Made by a program: the position numbers and the translations under genes
Notes under the pieces: generated by a model
Databases searched by the model: none
Told to the model about the DNA's origin: nothing
The model's input: the letters and a program-made list of their open reading frames with translations, nothing else
NCBI GenBank assembly: GCA_037042915.1
Contig: CM073203.1
Span: 2,728,001 to 2,792,000 of the forward strand
Source: Auricularia sp. M13
Lineage: Eukaryota; Basidiomycota; Agaricomycetes; Auriculariales; Auriculariaceae
Direction: 5' to 3'
Length of the DNA stretch: 64,000 nucleotides
Shown here: piece by piece, positions 10,815-22,696 of the stretch
Layout: each line of letters opens with the position of its first letter
How positions within the stretch are numbered: the stretch's first letter is position 1

Positions 10815-13800
10815 ATGGGCGACGACGTCGCGTCCGGTAATAGCTTAGACGCTCCCTATAATCTTGACACTCTCGACGCATTCTCTCTCTTATTTCCTGA
10901 TAATCCGCCTGCCCGCACCGGCCCTTCTGGTTCTGGCGATAATACTCCTGCTCCTTGCGTGCGCGCCGCCGTCATCTCGCTCGAGCATTCCGTCTATCCA
11001 CTTGCTCTGCCCGACTCGTTCACAGCACATCCATCGTCGCGAAAGCTCTCCGGCGACTGCTTTCCCTTGACTCGGAGACTCGTGCTGCACACGTCTACGT
11101 GCACGATGGAGATGCAGTCATCGAGTACCCTCATACGGAACCAGCGGGTGCAAACAAGGACGCCGGTGGCGTTGCGCACATTTTCCCGCTGCAGCTCGTT
11201 CGTAATTCCTCTGGCGATCTCTGCTACATCAGTCCGCTGTCCAACTTGGCATATTCACGCACTGATGCTGGACGCTCGGGCGCCAATAAGAAACGCACAT
11301 GTCGTCTTTTCTCGTCTGTCCTCGGTGTTCCGGACGACGATTTCCGCTCTATGGACTTTATCCGTTCCGAATACACCTGTGAGTCCCGTTCCCCTCTGGT
11401 GCTATTTTGCTAAGACCCTAATGACGCTCAGGTGCTGGAGCCAAGCTCTGTAGCTACGCCGCCAAGTCGCTTCTCTCCGCCGAGCACCGGTACTGCACTC
11501 CCGAACTGCTTGCTGAGCGCGTCTCGCAGCAGCGCCACCTCTCTCCAGATGGTGGACAGACAATTGCTCCTTCGGTGATGAATTTGCTCCTCGAGAAAAC
11601 GGTCGCCTTCGCACAGTCATTGGGTCAAGTTGGCTGTGGCTCGCAGCTCTCCGCTGCAGACGCAGAATCCCTGGGACTAGGCTCGGAGGCCATGGTCTGC
11701 CCCGGTCGTCTGCTCTTTGACTATGACAAGGACGACCGTCCTTTTGTTCGGTGCGATGGTTCCATCCCGCGTAGAATGAAATCCTCACGACTTGAAAGAT
11801 GCGAATATAGGATGCGTTCTCGCCCCAACCATCGCTTCGAACAGAGTCGGGTTATGGACACGCATGTGCCGTATTTCGAAGCGCTCTTCAATGACGACAA
11901 TGTTCGCGCGGCGCGATATGAAGAGATGCAACTTGAGGAAGGCGAAGGCGTGCTATCTCCCTGCACCTTTGTTGCGTGCTCCAACGTGCGACGGAAACGA
12001 TGCCGTATGTACCGATGTCATCTCAACAGCGTAAGCTCATTGTGTTCCAGCTTTCATACATCGTTCGAAAGACCCGGCCGCTGCGGACGCTCTCGAGCAT
12101 GGGACGCTTGACAAGATGGAGTGTGATGCCCGCTTCATTCTCTTTACCCCGAAGGACGACTACCTCGAGAAATATCCGTATGTCGTCCTCTTCTGCACTG
12201 GCATCCACAGCCATCCGCTCCCTCTCCCAACAAGAACACCTGCATCCGTGGTGACGAAGCTGGGGCGACTACTCGACTCGATGGCTTTCAACATCGCGGA
12301 TGTGACGCCCGCCGGCTCATGCGCCATGAAGCCGTTGGAACATTGCTGCAGACCTTTCTTCCGGACATCGTGAACCCAACGCCGCCGACCTGCACCCCTC
12401 TCTCGCAAATCTTGATCACCTTGAAGCGCTCATACGACCTGTCAAGAAGTTGAATTTCCCTTCGGGACGGGGTGGAACGGAGCCCCTGTCTCCTCGTTAG
12501 TTTCTACTTCCTCATTCCCCACAAGGTGTCCAACTTCACTTTGAGCGTGAGCGCGAGCTGCCACTGCAGCACCAATATATCCGACGGGTCGCCGAGTTTC
12601 CGCTGGACGATGGGAAATTGGGGCGATATGTTCTGTGCATGTCCGGGCCCAGTCAGAACGCTGTCGGCGTGCCATATGGCGCGTCTGCGATATCAGCTTC
12701 AAACGGGCACCTCCATGGTACGAATTCGAGCTGGGTGCCTGGGATCACATTACTATGCGCAGTACGTGGATCCTAACTTGAACTGAGCCTTTGTTGACAA
12801 TGGATTGAACAGCTGACGTCTACTGCCGCGTGTTTTGTAACTCCAAGTCAGCCGAGATGCATTTCAACATTCTGCTTGCGATCGAACAGGTCGTGCTCGA
12901 GGACACGGGGAACCACATCCTGTGGCGCCATATTCATTCCTCATCGCTCGACCAGCCAGTTGGGACGCTAGGATATACTGCTGATCTTGATCCAGCACAG
13001 GTTAAAGGTACGCTACTTGGATCTTGCTTTCTCATTTGACGACTCTGACTTTGCGCAGGACATGGGATGCTGTTTCATCATTTGGCCTGTGAAACTCCCC
13101 AGAAACGCGATCTCCACGACCCGACTAAGCTGCTAATCGAGTTGGACTGGAAGGAGCATGCGCACCGTACTTATCACGCATGCGAGTTTCATGTCTTGGA
13201 GTCGATCAAGACATCGGTCGTCAGCCAGGGAGAGAAGGCGCTGATGCGCTTCATGATAAATGGTACGAAGGAGACGATACAGAGGTCTGTTGCTGCTCTT
13301 CAGGGAGGGTCTCCTACTGCGCAAGGTGAGCTTCCCTTTGCTTCCCGTATGCTCAGGAGCTCATGCTACTCTCAGACTGGATCAAGCAGAAGGTCGATTC
13401 TGGCTTCATCTTGGAAGGTCTGTGCCTCGAGATGAACCATATTCCCGCGGATATCTGGAGGATTTGCGAGCGCACGAGCGGTGTTTCGGAGAGCTCACAT
13501 GCAGACATCAACTTGGAAGGAAAGCAGCTCTCCCTTCTCTCTGCCATCGAGTTGGGACGGCGGTATGACTTGCACCGCACTCGGTCACTCCAAGTCCTCA
13601 CTAGCTTCGGAATTGCGCGTTCATGGATCGAGATGGACGCAGAGAACCGAATCCTGCGCTCCATCAAGCGTTCTGGTACGTTTTCACTGTCTTATATCTC
13701 CCCTCTCACTGACTCTATTGAAGACAAGAAGAAGGCCAAATCGCTTCAATCCAAGGAGGAGAAGAAGAACACGCTCGCCGCCAAAATCGCCTCTGCTGAT

Positions 13801-14493
13801 GCTAGACGCCAAAATGCTGTGGCAAAACTCTCGTCGGCCAGATCCTCCAACGGCCGCGCCAGATGGGAGAAGGCCATCGTTAAGGTCGACGATGAGCTTC
13901 GCCGTCTGCGCACAGCTCTGGCCGCTCTGGCTCCCGAGCCCGCTCCAGCCGATGAACCTGGAACCTCGTCTCAAGCTCCACTCTACTTTGCGTCAGATAC
14001 TCCTCAGTTCGGTCTTCCAGATGCCATGGACTTCCCCTTCGACTTTGCCTTTGCCATGCCAGGCGCCGACGACTCCTCTCATTACCTTCCCCTCGACCAG
14101 CCGCCCATTAATTGCTTCCCGCATGCCGAGCAGTCCGCCAACGCTTATTATCCTGACTTCGCAGGTGGCGTTGATCCTTCAATGATCTATAACGTCGATA
14201 ACGCACATAACGTCCAAATCTCACATTCACTCCCGATACCAACACTCTTTGCTGCTCCCGACTTTGCATCGGCTTCGTATTTGACACACACAGATTCTGG
14301 CGACTTTCCACAGAGTTCTGTAACACAGACTTCACAGCTAGGCAATATCTACTGGGACAACGTGTTCCTGTCTACCGGTGCTCAGCAGGTTTCGACTTTC
14401 GAAGATGCTCCGAATACAGCTGCAACTGACCAGCCGCTGGCAAGTAGATACACAGAGTATAGCGAGTTAGCCAAAGCCCTAGTAGACTGGTAG
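10815..14493 (+). CDS. Transposase-like protein of the MULE-like element
   Basis: A multi-exon gene fills the left two thirds of the element. Readable pieces include DAVIEYPHTEP, FSSVLGVPDDDFRSMDFI, and an acidic region with MQLEEGEGVLSPC. They continue with YPYVVLFCTGIHSHP followed by PLPTRTP, the HSHP segment typical of a widespread Agaricomycete transposon protein; VVLEDTGNHILWRHIH; and LDWKEHAHRTYHACEFHVL. Near the C-terminus come HIPADIWRICERTSGVSESS, ADINLEGKQLSLLSAIELG and a Lys-rich coiled coil, EEKKNTLAAKIA. The tail is Pro/Ser/Asp-rich. The HADIN motif after the wild-card region resembles proteins I recall as recurrent basidiomycete transposon genes; a MULE-type DDE domain is an inference from context. 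Some internal exon joins are not resolved, so integrity is unproven. Confidence 0.6.
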
Positions 14494-14645
14494 TAGAGTT
14501 AATATCACCAGCTTTTGTTGCAAAGGTCATGACCGCAAATGTTCAGACTGCATTGAAATCTCCGGAGGCAAACGGATACTTCCGCTTCAAAACAAAATGA
14601 GTTGCGTGCTCAGTTTCCAATATATAAAAATTATTCTCCAAACAC

Positions 14646-14710
14646 GAATTGAACACATCCTATAGTGGTGTGCAAGGATAAACTGGTTTCATGTCTTAAC
14701 CACTAGACTA
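14646..14710 (-). other. tRNA-derived segment with RNA polymerase III box A and box B
   Basis: On the minus strand TAGTCTAGTGG (14710 to 14700) matches the box A consensus, followed by a tRNA-like TTAAGAC. GTTCAATTC (14654 to 14646) matches box B; 45 bases separate them. A D-arm stem GTC/GAC can be drawn, but the anticodon and acceptor stems do not pair, so it is not a functional tRNA as it stands. A tRNA relic or the head of a SINE-like sequence is possible. Confidence 0.35.
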
Positions 14711-15346
14711 TAAGGCCCTACAATCCTGGCTATCCAACAGTATCTACATTCGTAACACTGACCCTTAGTATTTCCTCGTCCAATTCTCCTCGTCCTCAAG
14801 CTATAATCCACAGTATTAAACTGTGCATGTTATGTATGAGCTTATCTGAGCAATGAAAATATAAGGAAGTAGAGTAGCTGCACCATCGGTCTGCACCAAC
14901 ATTACTATCACCCACCACGACTGGGGCAGAGCCTACTAAGAGCTCATCTTTTGCGGTTAGAGTCTCAAAGTGTACATAAATACCCTGCGAGAGTCTCTTG
15001 AGTCGCACTGCCCTCGATCGCTGTGGGCAAGACATGGTCTGTCGGCCAAGTCCGCTTGCACAGTTGCGCTAGCACTGGGACTCTCTGCCATTCGCTGCGG
15101 CTTGTACAACATCCTGCGGCTCTGGACTGATGAAGCGCAGGCTTGATGCTGCTCGCGTCATTCGCGCATTCTGGTATGAGCGGAAGATGCTCTCCCGGCA
15201 CCCGAACCTCGTGCTAACGGAATCTCACAAGCTAAACTTGTAAGGCGCATGACATTGTGTATTAAGTAAGGAATCACGGATTAGTGCAAGGATTGTGTCT
15301 ACTAAAGAATGTTGGGAATGAACTATAAGAACGGATTGATCAGTAG

Positions 15347-16464
15347 CTAGCGGCGACCTGACGATGACCGGCTGCCACTGGAAGGGCCTGCTTGAGGCTC
15401 ATCTGGTGTATCTTGTTCAAGGTCCATCGCAAAGCGACGACAAAGACCAGAGCGAATGTGAGCCCTCATTGCCGCTGGAAGAGCCACGATGTCGCATGAC
15501 TGGCAATGCTGCAAAATGCGATGGAGCGCAGGTAGATAATCGACCTTCAATCCCTCGGCACTATTGAGGGACATCAGAGCGCGTGTCTCAACGAGCGAGG
15601 CCGAGTTGGCGATCTGAGCCGGGATGCCAGGATTCTCCAAGTTGAAAACGGAGAAGCCCATTGCCTCGGGCTCTTCGTCGTCCGACTCGTCGGGGTCCAC
15701 TGAGAAGGAGGATGAGACAGAGTCAAAGTCAGCTCGTGAGAGAGCTACCTTGCAGGTACAGATACGCGGGTGGAGCCTGGAACTGAAAGGCTACAGGTCC
15801 GAGTTAATTGCACACTCTTTGAACCGAGCTGGAGTAATCTCACCTGGATTGAACACCGAATTTCGCACGGCAATGGCTGGAGTTGTAGCAACATACACTA
15901 AGAAGAGTCTCAGGGAATAAAGCTGAAGGGCGACAAGCAGGCAGCGTACCTTCATAGAAGCAGTCGTCGGCTTCGCTGGTGAGCACATACGAATTTGTAG
16001 ACCTTTTTCCCGTCCTTTGTCTCAGGAACAAGTCTAGCTTGAGCTTCTTGACGCGTCACAAAGCCGCTACGGCCATGCAGGCAGACTGGATAGGCTAGTC
16101 CGTGCTCTGCTATGTGCACTCGAAGCCCGCTGGCAGCTACGAACGCGCCCATCCGAGCGCCTGCGCGTGCGCCGTGAACTGGCCTATTGTACCAGAGTTA
16201 ATTCAATCCTAATGTCACAAGGAGTGCACATGCGTACCAGTGCCACGGACGAAGGTCGTTGGCATCGTGCGACCATTCCAAAACAGTCCCGAGCTGAGAA
16301 GCTACCTCAATGCGACGAAGGAGAGTCTGGGTCGCGTCAGGAGCTAGAAGAACGCGCGCCATGCGATGAGCCGGGGTGATAGGGTACGGGGCCGGGCGAC
16401 GATATCCTGCCAGCGGCTGAGCATGGCGACGAGGACCGACTTCGCCACGACGAGGGAAGAACAT
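15347..16464 (-). CDS. Second gene of the MULE-like element, unknown function
   Basis: A minus-strand gene inside the element. The start MFFPRRGEVGPRRHAQPLAG lies about 65 bp downstream of a TATATAAAG box. Exon 1 runs through RVLLAPDATQTLLRR to NDLRPWHW. An intron (GTACGC...CAATAG) joins it in frame to PVHGARAGARMGAFVAASG, then RVHIAEHGLAYPVCLHGR. Later pieces are YVLTSEADDCFYE, VYVATTPAIAVRNS and a last exon with DPDESDDEEPEAMGFSVFN, ending in a Gly/Ser-rich tail. One frame change near 15990, beside GGGAAAAAGG, is not explained by an obvious intron. I do not recognise the family. It could be a second transposition protein, a captured cellular gene, or a gene that predates the element. The TATA box and spliced frame argue that it is expressed. 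Confidence 0.5.
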
Positions 16465-16526
16465 GCTAAGGAACGGATTGGGAAGTCAAAAGGCAACGCA
16501 ATGCGGTCAGCGTTTGCAAAGACGAC

Positions 16527-16536
16527 CTTTATATAT
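16527..16536 (-). promoter_or_regulatory. TATA box of the minus-strand gene in the MULE-like element
   Basis: Reads ATATATAAAG on the minus strand, 63-72 bp upstream of the ATG at 16464; it supports that start. Confidence 0.55.
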
Positions 16537-16721
16537 CCTCAGAGGCAGGAATCAGGGTCTATGCAATGTGAGGACTTCGACGAAACAGACGCGCTCTGGA
16601 CCAGAGCACTCATTGAGCTTTGACGCGCACTCGGCTTTCTCCAGAACACGGCGAGCACTCGGACCATTCTCAGTGCTCGTACCAATTCCGCGGCGATGTG
16701 GCGGGCACAGCAATCCCAGCA

Positions 16722-16792
16722 CCCAGTGCTCGCTCCAGCTCCATCAAGCCGTAGCTGCCGGGAGCCGAGTGCTCACTATCAGCCCCCTCCAC
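16722..16792 (-). repeat. Right terminal inverted repeat of the MULE-like element
   Basis: Inverted partner of 10123-10193. The outermost bases reverse-complement to GTGGAGGGGGCTGATAGTGA and abut the duplicated CGGAGATGT. Confidence 0.85.
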
Positions 16793-17278
16793 CGGAGATG
16801 TTTAGCGGAGGACAGTGCACGCTCTCGTCCTGCAGACAATGTGACGCTGCCGTACGCTCAGAACAGCGGTTCTCAGTTCTGGTGCTTACGGCCGTATGAC
16901 CATGAACACGGGCACGATCGCCCAATGCTCGAAATAGCCTTTGGCCAAGGATTGTACGGCTATCAGCTGATCGGCGGAAGCTTCGTCGGGGTAGGGCGAA
17001 TCTGCCGCAGTGCATATGCATTGATGGGTTCTCACCAAGTTCTCACGATCCTGTGAGACCCATCTCGCCGTCTGCTGTACAAGCTGCAAACCGCTCGTGT
17101 CCGTGAGGGCGGCAGGAAATACTGAGAGTCCCAAGACGCTTTGTATGGCAATGATTCTATCACGATCGCAAGGCCCGGCCCACCTGACGAATCGGCAGCT
17201 GCGCATATACAAAGCATGCATAGACGATGTAAGCGTTTCCGCCGTGCCTTGGCTAAAATCACGCAGCGTATGGATGTA
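16793..17278. other. Short host-DNA spacer between the two transposons
   Basis: 486 bp between the 9-bp duplication of the first element and the TA flank of the second. Frames on the minus strand (16886-17431) cross into the second element and have no recognisable product, so I call no gene. Confidence 0.5.
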
Positions 17279-17410
17279 CACTGCCAGCCGGGAAGGAGCC
17301 GCTCGGCCGCGCCCAGCGAACGGCTTTTTGATGTCGCACCGGGTCGCGGCCGGGCGACAGACGAATCCGCAGCCCGGCAGCCGCAGCCGAAACGTCGCCT
17401 GGCCGCTGCA
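17279..17410 (+). repeat. Left end and subterminal repeats of the CACTR element
   Basis: CACTGCCAG terminus followed by GC-rich blocks (GCGGCCGGGCGAC, CCGAAACGTCGCCTGG) that recur inverted at 25580-25750. Confidence 0.75.
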
Positions 17411-17572
17411 GCAGGTTGCGCGCTGGCGCACCGCGAGCTATTTTTAATCAACGCGTCATTTTGGTGCGCTGCAAGCACGGATGCAAGCCTGCAACCAAGC
17501 TGCAATGGCCAGGCGTTCCTCGCGGTTTGAGCAAGGATGCTGCGGCACGCGCGTAGCGGTACACTGCACCAT

Positions 17573-17581
17573 CGTATATAT
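17573..17581 (+). promoter_or_regulatory. TATA box of the CACTR-element transposase gene
   Basis: GTATATATAGA lies about 65-70 bp upstream of the ATG at 17644. Confidence 0.5.
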
Positions 17582-17643
17582 AGATGCGCTAAGCTACATT
17601 TCAATGCACAGTTGCAGTTCCACACAGTCATTTACCGCAATCC

Positions 17644-20600
17644 ATGTCGCACTCGTACGCACCTAGAGAGCGTCGTACCGCAGACGATTTCGACGACCCA
17701 GACTGTAAGCCCAGTCTGTGCACAGCGCAACACTGCGCAATGCAATGCTGATGCCTATCGCAGGCTGGGAGGAACATAATGGCGGTTACCTTTGTCGCGC
17801 CTGCGATGATGGATCCGTTCGACAGCTCAAGAATGTCTTTACGCATCAAAAGACTGCAAAGCATCGCACTGCTGTCGCCCAGTACGGCCGAGATCGTCAG
17901 CTAAATCACCAGCGCGAAGCCGCACGCTCGATCTCGTCCACTCAGCCAACCGATCCTTACGCAACTGTCAACATGCTGACCGCGAGCCTGGAGGCAAGCC
18001 GCGCTTTGCGTCAGGACGTCCAGCAACAGGTTTCCGCGCCTATTGTCGTTGAAGACCCCATCTCTCTCGATCTCGATTGCGTCGACTTCGGTGATGACTC
18101 GAATCTTATCATTTCTGAGGAGGAGCGCGTCACGAATGCCTTTGCGGAAGCCTTGCACCAAGGCCTTACTTCCGGCATATTCATTGGCGAGGATTCGGAC
18201 TCGGACAACGTCGAGCCGACCCTTTCTGAGGAGTCCGAAGACGACGAGGTATGTCATGCAGTACGTGCGCTACGTATTCTGACTGTGACTTTAGCCGCAA
18301 GATGGCATTGCGCGCGCCCGCGGTCCTCTCAGACACCGTATGGTCGATCCCTCTGCGCCGTTCTTCCCATACACTGAGAAACCGGTGAGATTCCGTTGAT
18401 CCCGCCTGGTGAGGCCCGTCTCATCGTCTCCAGGAGTTCAGCCTCGATACCGTGCCTCATCTCACTCGCTCTGGGATCTCGGACAAGCAGATGGACCTAT
18501 TTGCCTGGTGCATGCGTTTCAACGGTGTCACCAATCTCCCCTCTGTGTCCGCAATGAAGAATGTACACAAGTACCTGCAAGCGACGTTCGGCATTGAGAC
18601 TGTGGAATACATGGGGAAGATGGGACATCGTTACTGCGTGAATTCACTCAGTGACATCATTGCGCAAGTACGTGTTCATTTTGTTCCACAGGCACGCTCT
18701 CACCTTATCTCTCAAGGAACATGCTAATCCCCTCGTCGGCCCTCACCTACAATATCTTCCCGTCGACAACAGCGCCAGTGTTGGCCAGGCATTCGAGGCC
18801 AGGAAGTGGCTCCACGAGATCAATCCCCACTTAGCGACGCCGATGATACGACGTGGCAACCAGCAAGACTTTTACATTTTCGAGCCTGTGCTTCTCTCCA
18901 ACGGCGAAATGTGCATTCCGTACCGCTGGTTCATCCGTGGGGGCGAGCGCTATGCTCGTGCGTGGCGCCTGACTGTGGAAACGTATTATGACCCTCGTAC
19001 CGGTCGCGAAATGCAAGGCTTCTGTGCTCATGAATACGAGACCATAGACGTCTCTGAGCACCGTTTCTTACTTTCTATGCCCGAATTGTCTCACAGTCAC
19101 CGAGAACGGAACATTCCACACCCCAGTGCAATACTTGGTACGAGGTTTGCGTATTATCTAGCTAGCGCACTATCTCACACGCTCGTAGGGAGCTATATTA
19201 CCTTGGCGGATCTACACGCCCGTCGCCTGGGCCCCTGGTCTCATACGGACCCAAGCGCCGGTAATCCTCGTCGAGCACAGGCTCAGGGCTGCGAGGTCCG
19301 CGCATGTCCCTTCTGGCTGTATTGCGACGATACGTCTGGCAATCAGTCGAAGAAGTGGAACAAGCATAATAGTTTCCTGTTCAGCTGTGCTGGCTTGCCC
19401 CGCGAGCGTGGCCATCAGGAGTACAATGTGCACTTCCTTGCGACGTCAAACACAGCCCCGGTCCCTGAAATGCTTGACGGTGTCGTCTCAGAGATCGAGT
19501 AAGTTCATGTTTCATGGGATGACTTTCAGTCATTAATTTTTATAGGAAAGCGCAGGAGCATGGAATCTGGGCTTTTGACTTCGTTACTCGCCAGATAATT
19601 CTCATCATCCCCTTTGTTCTCGGGTTGCTGGGCGATAACCCCATGCAAAGCGAGCTCTCATGCCATATTGGCTTGCGTGGCAGGTACTTCTGTCGGACGT
19701 GCTGGGTCTATAAGCGAGATGGGACACGGCCAGCAGATGGTGACGACGACTCGCCGGATGATACAGAAGGCTCAGATGACGATCTGCCAACATCTTCAGC
19801 GCGGAAGAAGGTCAAGGAGACAGCAGCAGAAATGCTTGCCAGGGTCAAACGATTCACATCGGTATGTCGAGCTACAGCACCGGTGAAAGCATCGACTGAG
19901 ATCTATGTAGATTGCGCCAACTCGCCATCGCCAGTCGACTCTTGATGCTATCAACGAGGTCCAGGCTGCTGCAATGAGTGCGAATGGCCAGGAGCGTGCA
20001 AAGTCTCTGAAAACTCAGTACGGGGTGAAGGACACTGCGCTCCAATACTGGATCGACAAGCTGGCTACTGCAATGAAGGGCAAGCGTGGTGCTGCGCGCC
20101 AAGCTGCATTTGAGCGTGCACACGCCCAACTTCCGCAGGACGATCTCCGAAGTGCTATATGGCGCCTCAAAGGTGAGAGTCATTGGTACCATCCGGTAAC
20201 GAAGACCATTAACGTCAATTTCCAGGCCTCGACCCGAACTGTGATACCCCAGTCGAAGTCCTCCATGTTATTCTTCTGGGGATTGTCAAATACTTTTGGC
20301 GCGATGTCGTCAAGAATCACTGCAAGTCCGACGCCAAGAGACGGCTCCTGATAGCTCGTATCGATTCGTTTGACACCAGCGGCCTTGGCATATCGCCGCT
20401 CAGTGGACATTCGCTGGTGACTTATGCGGGCTCGCTCGTGGGACGCGATTTCCGCACGATCATCCAGGTTGCTCCCTTCATACTCCACGGTCTTGTTCCT
20501 ACCGCTTGCTACAACGCATGGCTCGCACTTGCAGCACTGGTCCCAGTAGTCTGGGTCCCTGAAATTCGCGATGTCGATGCCTACTGCGTGAGTCCAAAGG

Positions 20601-21892
20601 CATGCATGCCGAAACTCTCACTCACATAGCTTCCTCAGACGCGTCTCACCACTCTCATCAACAATCTTCTGGCAGCTACAGCTGCCTGGACGCCGAAATG
20701 GTTCAACAAGCCTAAGTTTCACGTGCTTCTGCATCTACCAGAACATGTTCGACGGTTCGGGCCCGCCATCCTCTTTGCCACTGAAGCATTTGAGTCGTAC
20801 AACGCCGTCATCCGTTCAAAGAGCATCCATTCCAACCGTCAAGCGCCGTCACGCGACATTGCGCGTGCGTTTGCACACGCAAACCGCATTCGGCATTTCC
20901 TCAGCGGAGGATTCTTCCGTCCGCAGAACACGTTGCAGACCTCCCCAAATGGGGATGCTGTGGTTCTCACGCGTCAGGAGGTCAGGCGCCACAAGCCGCA
21001 GCCAGCTGACTTTCTCGTCGCTGGCGTCCAAGTGCGGCAAACAGCCAGATCACACAAGATCATCCGGGACTACCTCGGGATGCGCAACACCTCCGAGGCT
21101 GATATCCAAGCTCAATGTGAGCCTCTCAAATAATTCATTGCCTTTAACTAATCTTATATCAGCATTGGTACTATCGAAGGCAGCGGACGCAGTACAATTC
21201 CGCGCAACCATGTCCTTCAATTACGCTGGCACAGACGAATCTCTCGCGCGCGCCAACCCGTCTTTGGCAGTATACAGATGCAACAGAGTCAAGGTACCCG
21301 CAGGAGATGTTTACACGCCCGGTGGCTGGCTTTTCGTTCCAAAAGGAAGCAGTCGCCCCACAATATTTCAGATTATCGAAATCCTGACGTCTCCGGCGTT
21401 CACTGACATCAAGCTGCTGGTGAAGCAGGCCATAATTATGACCGGCGACCTGGCTGAGCCTTACAAGATGCCACGCATTGCAATGACTGATAACCTCGAG
21501 ATTGTGGACGCAAAGGTGATGTAACTCCTGAGCAGCGTTCAGGCATGCATCCTCATGTCTAGCAGAGAATACTTTGCCCCGCGAACGTTCTTCACGATTG
21601 TGCTCGAAATGGCTGTAAGGCCACCGGATTTCGAACGCTACGCCAGGAGCGCAACGACTCGGAGGAGGTGCAGGCGCTCATCGCTCACACTCAGAACCCA
21701 GCCGATTTTGTTCTGAACACGGCAAAGATGAGGGATGCTAACAACATTCAAACTTTTGCGTCTATCGCTGCATACAACCTTGCCGAATGCATTGAGGAAG
21801 GCATTGCCAAGGAGTTTCCTGTACGACAGGTGCAGGCTGCTGACAATGCCCCAGGCGGGCAACAGTCGTCCTTTGTAATATCTCAGAGATAA
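17644..21892 (+). CDS. Transposase of the CACTR-type element (CMC/Plavaka-like)
   Basis: A multi-exon gene, apparently intact across all exons I could join. Exon 1 starts MSHSYAPRERRTADDFDDPD. A 59-bp intron (GTAAGC...CGCAG) joins it to WEEHNGGYLCRACDD, and a Cys-x2-Cys...THQKTAKH pattern suggests an N-terminal zinc finger. Downstream are GISDKQMDLFAWCMRFNGV, CIPYRWFIRGGERYARAW, LYCDDTSGNQSKKWNKHN (probable catalytic core), QEYNVHFLATSNTAP and LGDNPMQSELSCHIGLRG, with a nearby CRTC. Then follow DTPVEVLHVILLGIVKYFWR, FHVLLHLPEHVRRFGPAILF and ATEAFESYNAVIRS. A C-terminal cysteine-rich NVLHDCARNGCKATG precedes DFVLNTAKMRD. These blocks match a very abundant Agaricomycete transposon protein that I recall; the DDE assignment is by family, not shown here. 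It ends in an AT-rich 3' region. Confidence 0.8.
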
Positions 21893-22696
21893 TAAAAGCT
21901 TTGCTTATATATATACATATCATTCTCGCGCTCATTCATCTGAGATCGCATCATGCTTTGCGCTGCACACGCATTGGAATGGACGTGCGGGATGCAGGGC
22001 GGCAATTGCCGCATCTTAGCTCTGCTCTTCGACGTGTGCTTGTGGGGTGCCTGCCATTGCGATGATTTATGCAGCTCAAGGTTGCATACCACACTACACG
22101 TCTACCTGCGCACAAAGGACTGCTTGCTTCTGACTCATCTTTCCTCACACTCGCGGCACCCCAACTTACAGTACTCAGATTTGCTCAACCCCCACTCCGT
22201 CTCTGTGCTGCTCGGGATCCTGATCTCCATTCCCGGATGGCGAGGCTCCAATGAATTGATGCTCCTTTGCTCAGTTTGGTTCTGCAGAGCATTCAGATCT
22301 TGCTGCTTCTGTCCATCCGCGCACTCGCTGGCAGTCTCAAGTTGCCAAAGTCGTAATACTGGCGAATAATTCCCTTCTGCCTCGTAGATGCCCGAAAAGC
22401 GACGTTGGACGCGCCGCTGGAGTGGCTTTTTATGTCGTTCGGTGTTCGGTTTGTTCCTAACGAGCACGGCGCGTTGCGTTCAACCGTAGGTGTAGTGCTA
22501 AGCTAGTGATTAAAGTGTCATGTCAGAGAATATTCACATAGAATCGTCTTATTTCACAGCAAGTTCAACTGCTCAGGCGGATAGCTCGCTTAGCGGTGGG
22601 CGCCATGTTGAATCACCGCCACGGGACACAATCTTCCTCGCTTGCGTTCACATTCTTTTTTTTTCGAGTTGCTCCAGCATCGAGCTTACCAGCACG

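Larger units (their letters stand above)
10123..16792. mobile_element. MULE-like DNA transposon, 6670 bp, apparently complete
   Basis: The element is bounded by a perfect 9-bp direct repeat, CGGAGATGT, at 10114-10122 and 16793-16801. The two ends are inverted copies. After an 11-bp variable outer part of equal length on both sides (GAGGAACACGT versus GTGGAGGGGGC), both continue TGATAGTGAGCACTCGGCTC. Similarity persists for at least 70 bp, including GGCTTGATGGAGCTG. Several further copies of GAGCACTCGG or its complement are scattered in the outer 150 bp of each end. It carries a long multi-exon gene on the plus strand (transposase candidate), a tRNA-like box A/box B segment and a second gene on the minus strand. 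The 9-bp duplication and long ends with subterminal repeats fit Mutator-like elements. Confidence 0.88.

Noticed and set aside
16886-17631. Minus-strand frames between and into the transposons
   Set aside because: They cross the border of the CACTR element into its GC-rich subterminal repeats, so they are not a unit of host coding.
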